Assembly (NCBI RefSeq): GCF_000422625.1
Contig: NZ_AUGK01000011.1
Location: forward strand, 51,383 to 115,382
Direction of reading: 5' to 3'
Length of the DNA stretch: 64,000 bases
DNA from: Adlercreutzia mucosicola DSM 19490
Lineage (GTDB): Bacteria > Actinomycetota > Coriobacteriia > Coriobacteriales > Eggerthellaceae
Below the pieces are notes generated by a model. The model saw only the letters and a program-made list of their open reading frames with translations, was not told where the DNA came from and made no database searches. Positions 27,151-36,491 of the stretch are shown here, piece after piece (within the stretch, counting starts at the first letter, position 1; each line of letters starts with the position of its first letter). A program made the position numbers and the translations under genes.

Positions 27151-28562
27151 AAAGCCTCTCTCTCAGGTTCGAAGTCCGCAACGGTATCGCAGGCCGCGGC
27201 ACGCTCGGCGCCGCGGGCCGTAGAGGTATCGGAGGTGCGCCAGCGCACCGGCCCCGTGAAGCGGCGCCGGCCCGTGGCGTAGTAGACCAGGGTATAGGAA
27301 AGTATCGAGGCTGCAAGCGCGTTCACCGGCCCCAGGAAGAAGGGCAAGCTGAGAAAGGCCAGCCCCGGCACTCCGGCGAAGGCGCCGCCCGTGACCAGAC
27401 CCACGATCACACCCGCCCCGAGGGCCGCCGCACCGGGCACCGAGAAGCCTTCGACGAGCTCCACATTCTCGGGCCGCGCGCGGCGCACGATCCAGTAGTC
27501 GGCCACCACCGCGCCGGCCAGGGCCGGGGCCGTAGCCGACAGAAACGACAGGAACATCTCGAACTGCCCCAAGATGCCGCCTAAGGCCAGCGCGATGCCG
27601 GCGATGCCCGCCACGAGCGTCGTCACCTTGCTGCCGCTCTCGTCGCGGCCGAGCATGACGGCGAAGCCGAGACCGGCGGAGTACACGTTGCTCGCGTTCA
27701 CCGTCCAGGCCGACAGCACCAGGGCCAGAAGTCCCACCGCGGGAAGGCCGATGGAGTTCATGAGCACCGCCACGTCCCCCTCGCCGGTCACGATGGCCAA
27801 AGCCGCTGCGCAGGCGAGCGCCACCAGGGCCGCGGGCAGCACTCCCACCACGCAGGACAGCACCGCGTCGCGGCGCGTGCGGGCGAAGCGCGCGATGTCG
27901 CCGGCGGTGAACCCCGCGAAGGCGAACAGCCCGATGGCCAGGTTCACCCCGGTCAGAAAGCCGATGGCGTCGGCGGGCGCAGGGGCAAAAGCAACCAGGG
28001 GCCCCGCCCCGCCCTCACCAGCCAAAGATGCGGCCACCCCGTAGAGGCAGACTGCCATGAGAAAGGGCGCCGCCACGGTGGACAGCCAGCGCAGCCCCGA
28101 GAAGCCGATCACCGCCGTGACCAGCATGAGCAGCCCCAGCCCCAAAGCGCAGGCCCATTCGGGAGCCGCGACAGTGAAGGTGGCCGCCAGCATAAGCGAC
28201 AGCGACGCGCCACACACGGCCGTCTGCACACCGAACCAGCCCACGGTCACCACGCCCACGATGAGCGACACGACCCAGCGCGCCCCGCCGACACCGAGGG
28301 CCGGGGCCGCCAGCAGCGCCGTCGGCGCGCCGGTGTCCGACGCCTGCATCGAGACGAAGCACATATATATGACGATGAAGCCGAAGCCCGCCAAGGTGGC
28401 CAAAGCCGAGCCGCCCAGGCCCAGGCCCAGCCCCAAGGCCGCTCCCACCATCAGCGTCGGGGCGCTGAACATGCCCCCGGCGCGGATGATGGCGATGGCC
28501 TTCCAATCCTTGCGGTCCGCCTCGTCGACGTACAGATCGGCGCCGAGTCCCTTCGATTCCAT
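27147..28562 (-). CDS. NCS1-family nucleobase/cytosine/hydantoin-type permease (copy 1)
   Basis: A 471-residue membrane protein with about twelve hydrophobic segments and a charged N-terminus (YVDEADRKDWKAIAIIRAGG). The pattern of segments and the GVNLAIGLFAFAGFTAGDIARFARTRRDAVLSC stretch, whose end AGDIARFAR is the CodB-like loop, fit the NCS1 family, which imports cytosine, purines, allantoin or hydantoins with Na+ or H+. First gene of a three-gene operon with DUF917 and HyuA. It is divergent from the second NCS1 gene; the 265 nt between them carry the promoters. Confidence 0.85.
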   Translation of the reverse strand: MESKGLGADLYVDEADRKDWKAIAIIRAGGMFSAPTLMVGAALGLGLGLGGSALATLAGFGFIVIYMCFVSMQASDTGAPTALLAAPALGVGGARWVVSLIVGVVTVGWFGVQTAVCGASLSLMLAATFTVAAPEWACALGLGLLMLVTAVIGFSGLRWLSTVAAPFLMAVCLYGVAASLAGEGGAGPLVAFAPAPADAIGFLTGVNLAIGLFAFAGFTAGDIARFARTRRDAVLSCVVGVLPAALVALACAAALAIVTGEGDVAVLMNSIGLPAVGLLALVLSAWTVNASNVYSAGLGFAVMLGRDESGSKVTTLVAGIAGIALALGGILGQFEMFLSFLSATAPALAGAVVADYWIVRRARPENVELVEGFSVPGAAALGAGVIVGLVTGGAFAGVPGLAFLSLPFFLGPVNALAASILSYTLVYYATGRRRFTGPVRWRTSDTSTARGAERAAACDTVADFEPEREAL

Positions 28563-28724
28563 GGCGGGCGCATCCCCTTTCCAATCTCTCGCGCACCGTC
28601 CCCACGGCGCGAATCAAACTCTGCCAGCATACCATCGCGGCGCGGAAACCACCGTTTAGCGACGGGTGGAACCAGGCAGACGGATTCCTTTCCCATTGGA
28701 AACACAAATGAAAAGCAAGCAAGA

Positions 28725-28730
28725 TATAAT
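28725..28730 (+). promoter_or_regulatory. -10 element of the second NCS1 permease
   Basis: Perfect TATAAT in an AT-rich patch, about 98 nt before the ATG at 28828. No clear -35 at the right distance. The leader shows no purine-riboswitch core that I can find. Confidence 0.5.
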
Positions 28731-28827
28731 TTCTCCATTCTGCATTCAGCAGAAGCACATGTATCGGCAGCGCCGGTCCGATGGGGAAAGACGCCGCGCC
28801 GCCGCTTTTGAGAGAGAAGGATTGCCT

Positions 28828-30231
28828 ATGACAACTGAAAAGCAATTCGAAGAGGCCGCCGAGGCCGAGAACCGCGACATCGATTACTCGCTGTCGCGCG
28901 TTCCCGCCAGCGCCAAGCAGCCGTTCTGGCGCATCCTCTTCATCCGTATCGGCGCCATCTGCTGCGTGTCCCAGCTGATGCTGGGCGCCGCCCTCGGCTA
29001 CGGTATGACGTTCTTCGACGCCTTCGTCTGCACTATGCTCGGCTCGGTGCTGCTGCAGGTCGTCAGCTGGGCGCTCGGTACCGCCGCGGCTCGCGAGGGC
29101 CTGTCCACCAGCCTTCTTTCCCGCTGGTGCGGTCTGGGCAAGGGCGGAAGCGCCCTGTTCGGCGGCGTGGTCGCCATCTCCATGGTCGGCTGGTTCGGCG
29201 TGCAGAACTCGGTGTTCGGCCAGGGCATGGCCTCCATCGTGCCCTTCACCGACTTCCTCGGCACCGAGGAGATCATTCCCGGCGTGACCGGCGAGTACAT
29301 CCTGTGGGCCATCATCACGGGCCTGTCCATCACCCTGCTCGTGGTGTTCGGTATCAAGGCCATCGCTAACTTCGCCACCATCTTCGTGCCGCTGTTCGTC
29401 ATCGTGGTCATCGTGGCCGCCGCCATCGTGCTGCAGGGCCACTCCATCGGCGAGCTCATCGCCGCGGCTCCTCCGGGACCGGCTTTGTCGATCGGCGCTG
29501 GCACGACCATGGTCGCCGGCGGATTTATCGCCGGTGCCATCTGCACCCCCGACTACGCCCGCTTCCTGAAGAACGGCAACCAGGTGTTCTGGATGACGCT
29601 CATCGGCACCTTCCTGGGCGAGCTGGGTATGAACCTCTTGGCCGTGCTTCTGGCCAACGCCATGGGCACCGAGAACGTCGTCGACATCATGATGGGCACC
29701 TCCGGCATCATCGGCGTGATTATCGTGGTCGCCTCTACCGTGAAGCTGAACGACATCAACCTGTACTCGTCCAGCCTCGGCCTGGCCACCATGATCAACG
29801 CCCTGTTCAACAAGGTGTTCAGCCGCAACGCCCTGGTGTGGGCCCTCGGCATCGTGGGCACTGTGCTGTCGGTGGTGGGCATCATCAACTACTTCACGAG
29901 CTTCCTCACCCTGCTCGGCGTGGCCATTCCGCCCGTGGCCGGCATCATGGTGGTGGACTACTTCTTCCTGCGCCGCAGCCGCGCCGCCCTGGAGGAGACC
30001 CGCGAGGCGGGCACGCTGCCCCGCCGCGTGGAGAACTGGAATCCCATCACCATCATCTGCTGGCTCGTGGGCTTCGGCATCGGCGAGGTGTCCAGCATCT
30101 ACGCCATTGGTATCCCGGGCCTGAACTCGCTCATCCTGGCGGGCCTGCTGTACTGGGTCGTCATGGTGGTGGCCGCCCGCGTCAAGGGCGTGCAGAACAT
30201 CACCTTCAAGGAGACCGACGAGGTGCTGTAA
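28828..30231 (+). CDS. NCS1-family nucleobase permease (copy 2)
   Basis: A 467-residue polytopic membrane protein related to CodB-type cytosine permeases. The N-terminus is acidic (EEAAEAENRDIDYSLSRVP), followed by about twelve hydrophobic segments, with GAICTPDYARFLKNG marking the conserved loop after the sixth to seventh segment. Start ATG 28828 with AGAAGGA upstream. It is transcribed alone toward a strong terminator (30254-30290). Together with the convergent nitrilase-HyuA-DUF917 operon it suggests two parallel import and breakdown routes for related ring compounds. Confidence 0.87.
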   Translation: MTTEKQFEEAAEAENRDIDYSLSRVPASAKQPFWRILFIRIGAICCVSQLMLGAALGYGMTFFDAFVCTMLGSVLLQVVSWALGTAAAREGLSTSLLSRWCGLGKGGSALFGGVVAISMVGWFGVQNSVFGQGMASIVPFTDFLGTEEIIPGVTGEYILWAIITGLSITLLVVFGIKAIANFATIFVPLFVIVVIVAAAIVLQGHSIGELIAAAPPGPALSIGAGTTMVAGGFIAGAICTPDYARFLKNGNQVFWMTLIGTFLGELGMNLLAVLLANAMGTENVVDIMMGTSGIIGVIIVVASTVKLNDINLYSSSLGLATMINALFNKVFSRNALVWALGIVGTVLSVVGIINYFTSFLTLLGVAIPPVAGIMVVDYFFLRRSRAALEETREAGTLPRRVENWNPITIICWLVGFGIGEVSSIYAIGIPGLNSLILAGLLYWVVMVVAARVKGVQNITFKETDEVL

Positions 30232-30253
30232 GCCGCAGCGCACCGCACGCGCA

Positions 30254-30290
30254 AAAAGGGCGCCGGAAGCATTTCCGGCGCCCTTTCTTT
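30254..30290. terminator. Bidirectional terminator between permease and amidohydrolase genes
   Basis: AAAGGGCGCCGGAA-GCA-TTTCCGGCGCCCTTT hairpin with CTTT on the plus side and TTTTGC on the minus side. It lies between two convergent genes (stops at 30231 and 30322). Confidence 0.88.
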
Positions 30291-30321
30291 ATGGGATGGG
30301 GCAGAAAAACGAGCCGGCCGC

Positions 30322-31155
30322 CTAGGGCAGCAGCACGTCGTCGTAGAGCTCGGGGCGACGGTCGCGCAGGTAGGGCGGGTAGCGGCCGTCCATGCGGCCC
30401 GCAGCCACATCCGCCAGGTCGATGTCGGCGACAAGGACGCCCTCGGCCTCCCCCTCCAGCTCGGCGACGATGTGGCCGCGCGGATTGCTCACATAGGAAT
30501 GGCCCGGCATCACCAGATCGTCCTCTACGCCGTAGCGGTTCACGCAAGCCGCATACACCGTGTTCTCCAAAGCACGGGAGGGACCGTTAAGATACCAGCC
30601 GTCCATGTCCTCCTTGCACCAAGCGGCCAGGCACAGCACCAGATCGCACCCTTTCAGAGCCAGCATGCGGGCCGTCTCCGGGAAACCCATGTCGTAGCAG
30701 ATCATGACGCCCACACGTCCGAAGTCGGTGTCGAACACGCCGCCGCCGTTGCCGCCGCGGAAGTAGAAGCGCTCGAGCGCCCACAGGTGCTGCTTGTCGT
30801 AGGTGCCCAGCAGGTTGCCCTCCCGATCGATGAACACCGAGCTGTTGTAGGGCACGGCGGTCAGCTCGCGGGTGAGGGCCACGCCGGCGGCAACGTAGCA
30901 CCCGCCGGACCGGGCCGCCTCCTGCAGCGCGCGCACCGTAGGGCCGTCCACCGGCTCCACCAGGTCACCCAGGATGGGGCCGATGGCGTTCAGCTGGTAA
31001 CCCGTGGAGAACAGCTCGGGCAGCAGCACCAAATCGGCGCCGGCCTCGGCGGCCTCGGCGATCATCTGGCAGGCGCGCTCGGTGTTCTTGGCGGGGTTGC
31101 CCAGCTCGGCCTCGAACTGGATGAGGGCGAGTCGCACCGGACGAGATTCAGTCAT
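30322..31155 (-). CDS. Carbon-nitrogen hydrolase (nitrilase superfamily)
   Basis: A 277-residue hydrolase with the catalytic Glu-Lys-Cys set: Glu in LVLLPELFSTGY, Lys in YDKQHLW, Cys in VMICYDMGFPETAR. The length and the motifs are typical of amidase or N-carbamoyl-amino-acid amidohydrolase branches. It is the last gene of the DUF917-HyuA-hydrolase operon, 9 nt after hyuA, with a strong GAGGAGG site before ATG 31155. In hydantoin breakdown the ring-opened N-carbamoyl compound is the next substrate, so an N-carbamoylase role would fit. That is inference from context. Confidence 0.88.
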   Translation of the reverse strand: MTESRPVRLALIQFEAELGNPAKNTERACQMIAEAAEAGADLVLLPELFSTGYQLNAIGPILGDLVEPVDGPTVRALQEAARSGGCYVAAGVALTRELTAVPYNSSVFIDREGNLLGTYDKQHLWALERFYFRGGNGGGVFDTDFGRVGVMICYDMGFPETARMLALKGCDLVLCLAAWCKEDMDGWYLNGPSRALENTVYAACVNRYGVEDDLVMPGHSYVSNPRGHIVAELEGEAEGVLVADIDLADVAAGRMDGRYPPYLRDRRPELYDDVLLP

Positions 31156-31164
31156 GGGGCCTCC

Positions 31165-32745
31165 TCACAGCATCAAATCGCCCACGGCCTTCACGCGGAT
31201 GCACAGGGCATCGCCGAGGTAGGCCATGGGGATATCCTCGACTTCGATCACTTCCACCGTGGCCGGATCGGCGCCGGCGGCGATAGCCTCGTCGCAAGCG
31301 CGGCGCTTCGACTCCTCGATGGCCTGGGCGCGGGGCGTCTCGGACAGCGAGAATACCTTGGCGATCTGGCCCGACACCTGGGCGATGGCGCTGCCGATGG
31401 CGTTGGCCACGCCGAAGTGCGGCGGGCGCAGCACCGCGCTCGCCCCTTCCAGGGCCTCGGGCGCCAGGATGGAACCGCCGCCCACGAGCACCACCTTCAC
31501 GTCGCCGGCCGAGGTCTTCATGGCGTCCACGGCATCCTCGATGATGCGGACGATCTCGGCATAGCCGCGCTCCACCAGGTCGGCGTCGAGCGAAGATACG
31601 AGCGACGCGTCACCCACCTCGGGCGCCAACCCCCGGGCCGCCACGATGTCGGTGGCCGTGACCACATCACCCCCGAACACGAGCGCGTCGCGGGTCACGC
31701 GAAAGCCCACGGAATCGGGGCCCACGGTGACCGAGCCGTCCTCGGCGCGGCGCACGATGGAGCCGCCGCCGAGCCCGACGCTCACCAGGTCGGGCATGCG
31801 GAAGTTCGTGCGCACATCGCCGATCTCCACGGCCACCATGGACTCGCGGGGAAAACCGTGGGACAGCACGCCCACATCCGTGGTGGTGCCGCCGATGTCC
31901 ACGACGATGGCGTCCTTCTCCTGGGTGAGGAACGACGCTCCGCGGATGGAGTTGGTGGGACCGCAGGCGATGGTGAAGATGGGATAGCGCTTGGCGTAGT
32001 CCACCGACATGAGAGTGCCGTCGTTCTGACCGAGGTACACGGCCACATCCACGATACCCTCGGCGGCCAGCGCCTCCTCGAAGCTGTCGGCCGTGGTGCG
32101 GGCCACGTCCACCAGCGCGGCGTTCAGGATGGAGGCGTTCTCGCGCTCCAGAAAGCCGAGCGAGCCGATCTCGGAGGACACCGAGATGGGGAACTCCTCG
32201 CCGAGCTCGGCGCGCAGCACCTCCACGGCACGGCGCTCGTGGGCATCGGACACCGGCGAGAACACGCTCGTGACCGCCACGGACTCGAAGCCCTCCTCGC
32301 GCACCACGCGGGCCACCTCGCGGATCTCGTCCTCGATAAGCGCGTTGATCTCGCGGCCATCGAACTCGTGGCCGCCGTGCACCAGAAAGTCGCGCACGCG
32401 CATGGCGCTCTTCAGCTCCTCGGGCCAGTCGGCCATGCAGCTGATGGCCGTTGTGGCCGGGGCCCCGATGCGCAGGGCGGCCACCTTGTTCAGGCGGCGG
32501 CGCTCCACGATGGCGTTGGTGCAGTGGGTGGTGCCCAGCATGGCAAATCCGATGTTCGCCGCGGCCTCGAGGCCGATCTGGGAAACCACCTCGTGCATGG
32601 CGGCCTTGATGCCGCCCATGACGTCCTCGGTGGTGGGGCTCTTGGTAGAGGCGACCAGGTTCAGGTCGCCGTCGATGATCACGGCGTCGGTGTTGGTACC
32701 GCCCACATCGATGCCCAAGCGCCAGGTGCGCTTCTCCTCTGCCAT
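31165..32745 (-). CDS. Hydantoinase/oxoprolinase family protein, HyuA-type (copy 2)
   Basis: A 526-residue paralogue of the protein at 24480-26042, with the same landmarks: LGIDVGGTNTDAVIIDG, GTTHCTNAIVERR, CGPTNSIRGASFLT, VVDIGGTTTDVGVL and GLGGGSIVRR. Similarity runs over the full length. The ATG overlaps the DUF917 stop by 1 nt (TAATG), so synthesis of the two is coupled. HyuB is again missing. ATP-dependent lactam opening is the family reaction; the exact ring is unknown. Confidence 0.88.
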   Translation of the reverse strand: MAEEKRTWRLGIDVGGTNTDAVIIDGDLNLVASTKSPTTEDVMGGIKAAMHEVVSQIGLEAAANIGFAMLGTTHCTNAIVERRRLNKVAALRIGAPATTAISCMADWPEELKSAMRVRDFLVHGGHEFDGREINALIEDEIREVARVVREEGFESVAVTSVFSPVSDAHERRAVEVLRAELGEEFPISVSSEIGSLGFLERENASILNAALVDVARTTADSFEEALAAEGIVDVAVYLGQNDGTLMSVDYAKRYPIFTIACGPTNSIRGASFLTQEKDAIVVDIGGTTTDVGVLSHGFPRESMVAVEIGDVRTNFRMPDLVSVGLGGGSIVRRAEDGSVTVGPDSVGFRVTRDALVFGGDVVTATDIVAARGLAPEVGDASLVSSLDADLVERGYAEIVRIIEDAVDAMKTSAGDVKVVLVGGGSILAPEALEGASAVLRPPHFGVANAIGSAIAQVSGQIAKVFSLSETPRAQAIEESKRRACDEAIAAGADPATVEVIEVEDIPMAYLGDALCIRVKAVGDLML

Positions 32746-33842
32746 TATCGGCCTCCTTCCGTCGCCGCCAGTTCCTCGACGGGCACGTAGTCCAAGTCAT
32801 AGCCGAAGGCGCGCGGCCCCACGACCGCCAGGCCCTCGGGGGTGCGCCACTGATCGTCGCAGGGCATGCCCACCACCACGATGCGGGCGCCGTACTTCAG
32901 GCCCTCGGTGGTCACCGGCGTGCCGGATTCCATATCCAGCGACATGATGAGGTCCGGCGAGGTGCACAGGGCCCGGCCGTCGGCCCGGGCGATGATGTTC
33001 TCGTTCTGGAACTCTATGACCAGCTCGCGGCCCTTGTCGTCGTCCAGGCCGGCCACCACGGCCCGCCCGCGCACGAACATGCCGTCGGTGTTGCGCTCAA
33101 CATCGACCACCTTGCCCTTGAACAGACGGTGCCCGCGGGTGACCTCGAGCACGGCGGCGATGGGGTCGGCGTGCATCTCACGGGCCTCGCGCAGGGTGCG
33201 GCCGATCTTCTCGCACAGCGTGGGCGTGCCGGGAATGGCGAAGTCCTTCAGCTGGCGGCCGGTGCACATGTAGGAGGCCAGGATGGTGTAACCGCCCATG
33301 ACCGAGGTGGCCTGGCGGGCGATGCGCTCGAGCCAGCGATCGTCGATGGCGCGCACGGTGACGGTGTTGCCCTTCTCGTCGGCGAGCACCGCCGGCTGGC
33401 CCTTCACGCCGTTGATGCCCAGCGTGGTCATCTGCAGCTCGGGGAAGGCACGGCCCATCAGATCGCAGTCCACCACGGGGATGCGGCGGGTGGCGCCGAG
33501 AATGAACGGGATGGTGGAGTTCACGCCGCCGGCCTCCACGGCGTAGATGGCGTAGGGCTCCACGCCCAGCTCCTTCACCATCTCGTCGTAAGTGGCCATG
33601 GGCTCCAGGCCGCTGCAGATCTTCTCCACCATGATGGTGGGGGCGCCCATCATCTGGGACACCACCACGACAGCATCGTCGGGCACCTCGTCCGGCGTGA
33701 TCAGTTCCACGTCGCCGTACTTGCGAATGGCCTCGATGGCCATGAGCTTGCCCACATACGGGTCTCCCCCGCCGCCGGCGCCCAGCACCGTGGCGCCCAG
33801 GGCCATATCCTCGATTTCGTCGACTCCGATAAAGCGTCTCAT
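32745..33842 (-). CDS. DUF917 family protein (copy 2)
   Basis: A 365-residue paralogue of the protein at 26047-27150: GATVLGAGGGGDPYVGKL, MMGAPTIM, EAGGVNSTIPF and DLMGRAFPELQM align directly. The start MRRFIGVDE (ATG 33842) is chosen because GGGGA lies upstream and the upstream extension has no family match. First gene of the operon DUF917-HyuA-hydrolase, divergent from the DUF1177 gene. A TACAAT hexamer at about 45 nt upstream may be the -10. Confidence 0.87.
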   Translation of the reverse strand: MRRFIGVDEIEDMALGATVLGAGGGGDPYVGKLMAIEAIRKYGDVELITPDEVPDDAVVVVSQMMGAPTIMVEKICSGLEPMATYDEMVKELGVEPYAIYAVEAGGVNSTIPFILGATRRIPVVDCDLMGRAFPELQMTTLGINGVKGQPAVLADEKGNTVTVRAIDDRWLERIARQATSVMGGYTILASYMCTGRQLKDFAIPGTPTLCEKIGRTLREAREMHADPIAAVLEVTRGHRLFKGKVVDVERNTDGMFVRGRAVVAGLDDDKGRELVIEFQNENIIARADGRALCTSPDLIMSLDMESGTPVTTEGLKYGARIVVVGMPCDDQWRTPEGLAVVGPRAFGYDLDYVPVEELAATEGGR

Positions 33843-33970
33843 AATGGCACGTCCCCTTCGGTCGTTACATACTTGAGTGAGATTGTAGTCGAAAAGCGCT
33901 GACCCGACGTTACCTTCTCGGCCGCGCAGCGTTAAAATGACGTACACGGTCATAACAGAAAGGGTTTCCC

Positions 33971-34954
33971 ATGATTCTCAAGCAACTGATCGAGCTGTAC
34001 GACCTGCTGGACTCCCCCGCCGCCAGCGGCGAGGCGGCCCTGGCCTATCTGCGCTCCATCGATCCGGACTGCGACGCCGAGACCTACCCGCTCGCCGGCG
34101 CCAAGGGCTCCACCGATATGATCCGCATCCGCATCCCCGGCACGAACGGTCGCGCCGTCGGCGGCGATGCCCCCACCATCGGCCTTCTGGGCCGCCTGGG
34201 CGGCCTGGGCGCGCGCCCGGAGCGCATCGGGTTCGTGTCCGACGGCGATGGGGCGCTCGTGGCCCTGGCCTGCGCGGCGAAGCTCTTGTCCATGCGCGTT
34301 CGCGGGGATATGCTCCCCGGCGACGTGTTCGTGTCCACCCACATCTGCCCCCATGCCCCCACCGCGCCCCACGAGCCGGTGCCCTTCATGGGCTCGCCGG
34401 TGTCCATGGCCGAGGTGAACCGCGAGGAGGTAGGCGACGGCGCCGCCGAGACGGGCGCATGGCCCCTGGACGCCGTGCTGTCGGTGGACACCACCAAGGG
34501 CAACCGCATCATGAACGAGCGCGGCTTCATGATCTCACCCACGGTGAAAGAGGGCTGCATCCTGCCCGTGAGCGACGACTTGGTGACCCTGGCCGAGATG
34601 GCCTCGGGCCGCCGCGCGCGCACCTACCCCCTGTCCATGAACGACATCACGCCCTACGGCAACGGGCTGTACCACCTGAACTCCATCTTGCAGCCCGCCA
34701 CCGCCACCGCCGCGCCCGTGGTGGGCGTGGCGGTCACCACCGAGGTGCCGGTGCCCGGCTGCGCCACGGGGGCCACGCACCTGACCGACCTGGACGAGAC
34801 CGGCAGCTTCATGATCGAGGTGGCCAAGGCCTTCGGCGCGGGCAGCTGCGCCTTCTACGATCCGGCCGAGCTTAAGCGCTTCCATGCCCGCTACGGATCC
34901 ATGGCCCATCTGCAGACCATGGGCAACCTCCCCGCGGAGAACGAACATGCCTAG
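33971..34954 (+). CDS. DUF1177-like protein
   Basis: A 327-residue soluble protein starting MILKQLIELYDLLDSP. The regions GLLGRLGGLGARPERIGFVSDGDGAL, FVSTHICPHAPTAPHEPVPFMGSP and ATHLTDLDETGSFMIEVAKAFG resemble DUF1177 proteins as I recall them. Clustered His, Asp and Cys residues (HICPHAPTAPH) would suit a metal site. It lies divergent to the DUF917-HyuA operon and overlaps the M29-like gene by 8 nt, so the two are co-translated and probably belong to the same catabolic cluster. No reaction is known to me for the family. Confidence 0.65.
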   Translation: MILKQLIELYDLLDSPAASGEAALAYLRSIDPDCDAETYPLAGAKGSTDMIRIRIPGTNGRAVGGDAPTIGLLGRLGGLGARPERIGFVSDGDGALVALACAAKLLSMRVRGDMLPGDVFVSTHICPHAPTAPHEPVPFMGSPVSMAEVNREEVGDGAAETGAWPLDAVLSVDTTKGNRIMNERGFMISPTVKEGCILPVSDDLVTLAEMASGRRARTYPLSMNDITPYGNGLYHLNSILQPATATAAPVVGVAVTTEVPVPGCATGATHLTDLDETGSFMIEVAKAFGAGSCAFYDPAELKRFHARYGSMAHLQTMGNLPAENEHA

Positions 34955-35939
34955 GACCGGCGTGCTCGGGGCGAGCGAGGAACTGAGGGAGCGGGCCCGG
35001 GCCATCCTGACCCGCAACGCCAGCCTGACCGCGAAGGAGAGCCTGACCGTGGTCACCGATGATGCGACCCGCGAGGTGGGCGAGCTGTTCTACGCCGCCG
35101 GCTGCGAGCTGGGCGCCACCACGGCCCTGCTGGTGATGCCCGAGGGCCGTGTGGCCGGGGAGGAGCCGCCCTCGGCCGTGGCCGCGGCCATGGCGTCGGC
35201 CGATGTGGCCCTGTGCGCCACGGCCAAGTCGCTCACCCACACCCGGGCCCGCATCAACGCCGCCGCGGGGGGCACCCGCGTAGTCACCATGCCGGGCATC
35301 ACCCTCGCCATGCTCCAGGCCGGGGCCTGCTGCGCCGACTACGAGCGCGTGGAAGCGCTCACCGCCGCGATGACCGCCCGCCTGGACGCGGCCCGAACGG
35401 CCCGCATCGAGAAGGACGGCCACACCCTGGCCTTGAACCTGGACGGGCGCCCCGGCGTGCCGAGCCCGGGCGTGTTCCGCACACCGGGGGCCAGCGGGAA
35501 CTTCCCGTCGGGCGAGGCCTACATCGCGCCCGTGGAGGACGCGGGAAGCGGCACCATGGTCATCGACGGCAGCATGGTGGGCATCGGGCGCTTGAGCGAA
35601 GCCGCCCCGATGACCGTGCACCTGGAGAACGGCCGCCTTGTGGCCATCGAGGGCGGCGATGAGACCGGCCCCTACGCCGAGCGCCTGGCCGTGCTGTTCG
35701 AGCGCCCCGAGAACGGCACCATCGCCGAGCTGGGCATCGGCACCAACGAGTGCGCCCTGCTGACGGGCAACATCCTCGAGGACGAGAAGATCTACGGCAC
35801 CGTGCACATCGCCTTCGGCACCAACGCCTCCTTCGGGGGCGCCACCACGGCCGACTGCCACCTGGACGGCATCATCGTGAACCCCACGCTGTACCTGGAC
35901 GACGAGCTGGTCATCGATCGCGGAACCTTCGTGGCCTGA
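34947..35939 (+). CDS. M29-type aminopeptidase-like metalloprotein
   Basis: A 330-residue protein with the C-terminal metal-site landmarks of the M29 aminopeptidase group: FPSGEAYIAPVED near the middle, GIGTNECALLTGNILEDEK, then YGTVHIAFGTNASFGG and a CHLDGIIV end. The same fold includes non-peptidase members such as NicX (dihydroxypyridine dioxygenase), so a role in a ring-breakdown route is possible. The start MPRTGVLG (ATG 34947) lies inside the end of the DUF1177 gene and has GGAGA upstream. A strong terminator follows at 36009-36043. Confidence 0.72.
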   Translation: MPRTGVLGASEELRERARAILTRNASLTAKESLTVVTDDATREVGELFYAAGCELGATTALLVMPEGRVAGEEPPSAVAAAMASADVALCATAKSLTHTRARINAAAGGTRVVTMPGITLAMLQAGACCADYERVEALTAAMTARLDAARTARIEKDGHTLALNLDGRPGVPSPGVFRTPGASGNFPSGEAYIAPVEDAGSGTMVIDGSMVGIGRLSEAAPMTVHLENGRLVAIEGGDETGPYAERLAVLFERPENGTIAELGIGTNECALLTGNILEDEKIYGTVHIAFGTNASFGGATTADCHLDGIIVNPTLYLDDELVIDRGTFVA

Positions 35940-36008
35940 GGCTGCGGGGCTGCGGGCGGGACTGCGGCACCGGCCCGCGCCGAGGCCGCGCAACCTGCCC
36001 CGAACCGC

Positions 36009-36043
36009 AAGCGGGGCGCCTGCAGGCGCCCCGCTTTTCTTAT
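36009..36043 (+). terminator. Terminator after the DUF1177-M29 pair
   Basis: AAGCGGGGCGCC-TGCA-GGCGCCCCGCTT hairpin followed by TTCTT on the plus strand; no T-run on the minus side. Confidence 0.88.
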
Positions 36044-36092
36044 CGCTGCCACACAAAGGCCGCTTCCGCCCCGCGGCGCGCCCGCTCCCCTT

Positions 36093-36452
36093 CTAGGCCT
36101 CGCGCAGGCTTCCCTCGAAGGTGAAGCGGCCCATCTTGGTACCGCCGAGCACGTGCACGTGCAGGTGCCCCACGGTGGCGGCGGAGTCGGGACCGGTGTT
36201 CACCACGGTGCGGTAGCCGCTCTCGCCGACGCCTTTCAAGCGCGCGACCTCGGGCACGACGCTCATCATATGGCCGATGACCTCGGCCGGCACCCCGTCG
36301 GCCAAGTTGTCGTAGTGCACCTTCGGCACAATGAGAGTGTGCACCGGCGCCTCGGGCTCGATGTCGTCGAAGGCGTAGCAGATATCGTCCTCGTACACCT
36401 TGGCCGACGGGATGTCGCCGGCGACGATCTTGCAGAACAGGCAATCGTCCAT
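36093..36452 (-). CDS. hinT: HIT-family purine nucleoside phosphoramidase (HinT-like)
   Basis: A 119-residue protein starting MDDCLFCKIVAGDIPSAKVYEDD, with the histidine triad near the end in GHLHVHVLGG. It hydrolyses AMP-lysine or similar phosphoramidates. CxxC at the start is a common zinc site in bacterial members. Start ATG 36452 with AAAGGAA upstream. Confidence 0.93.
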   Translation of the reverse strand: MDDCLFCKIVAGDIPSAKVYEDDICYAFDDIEPEAPVHTLIVPKVHYDNLADGVPAEVIGHMMSVVPEVARLKGVGESGYRTVVNTGPDSAATVGHLHVHVLGGTKMGRFTFEGSLREA

Positions 36453-36491
36453 GGGAGTTCCTTTCTCTCTCACAGCGCCATCATAGCGCTC

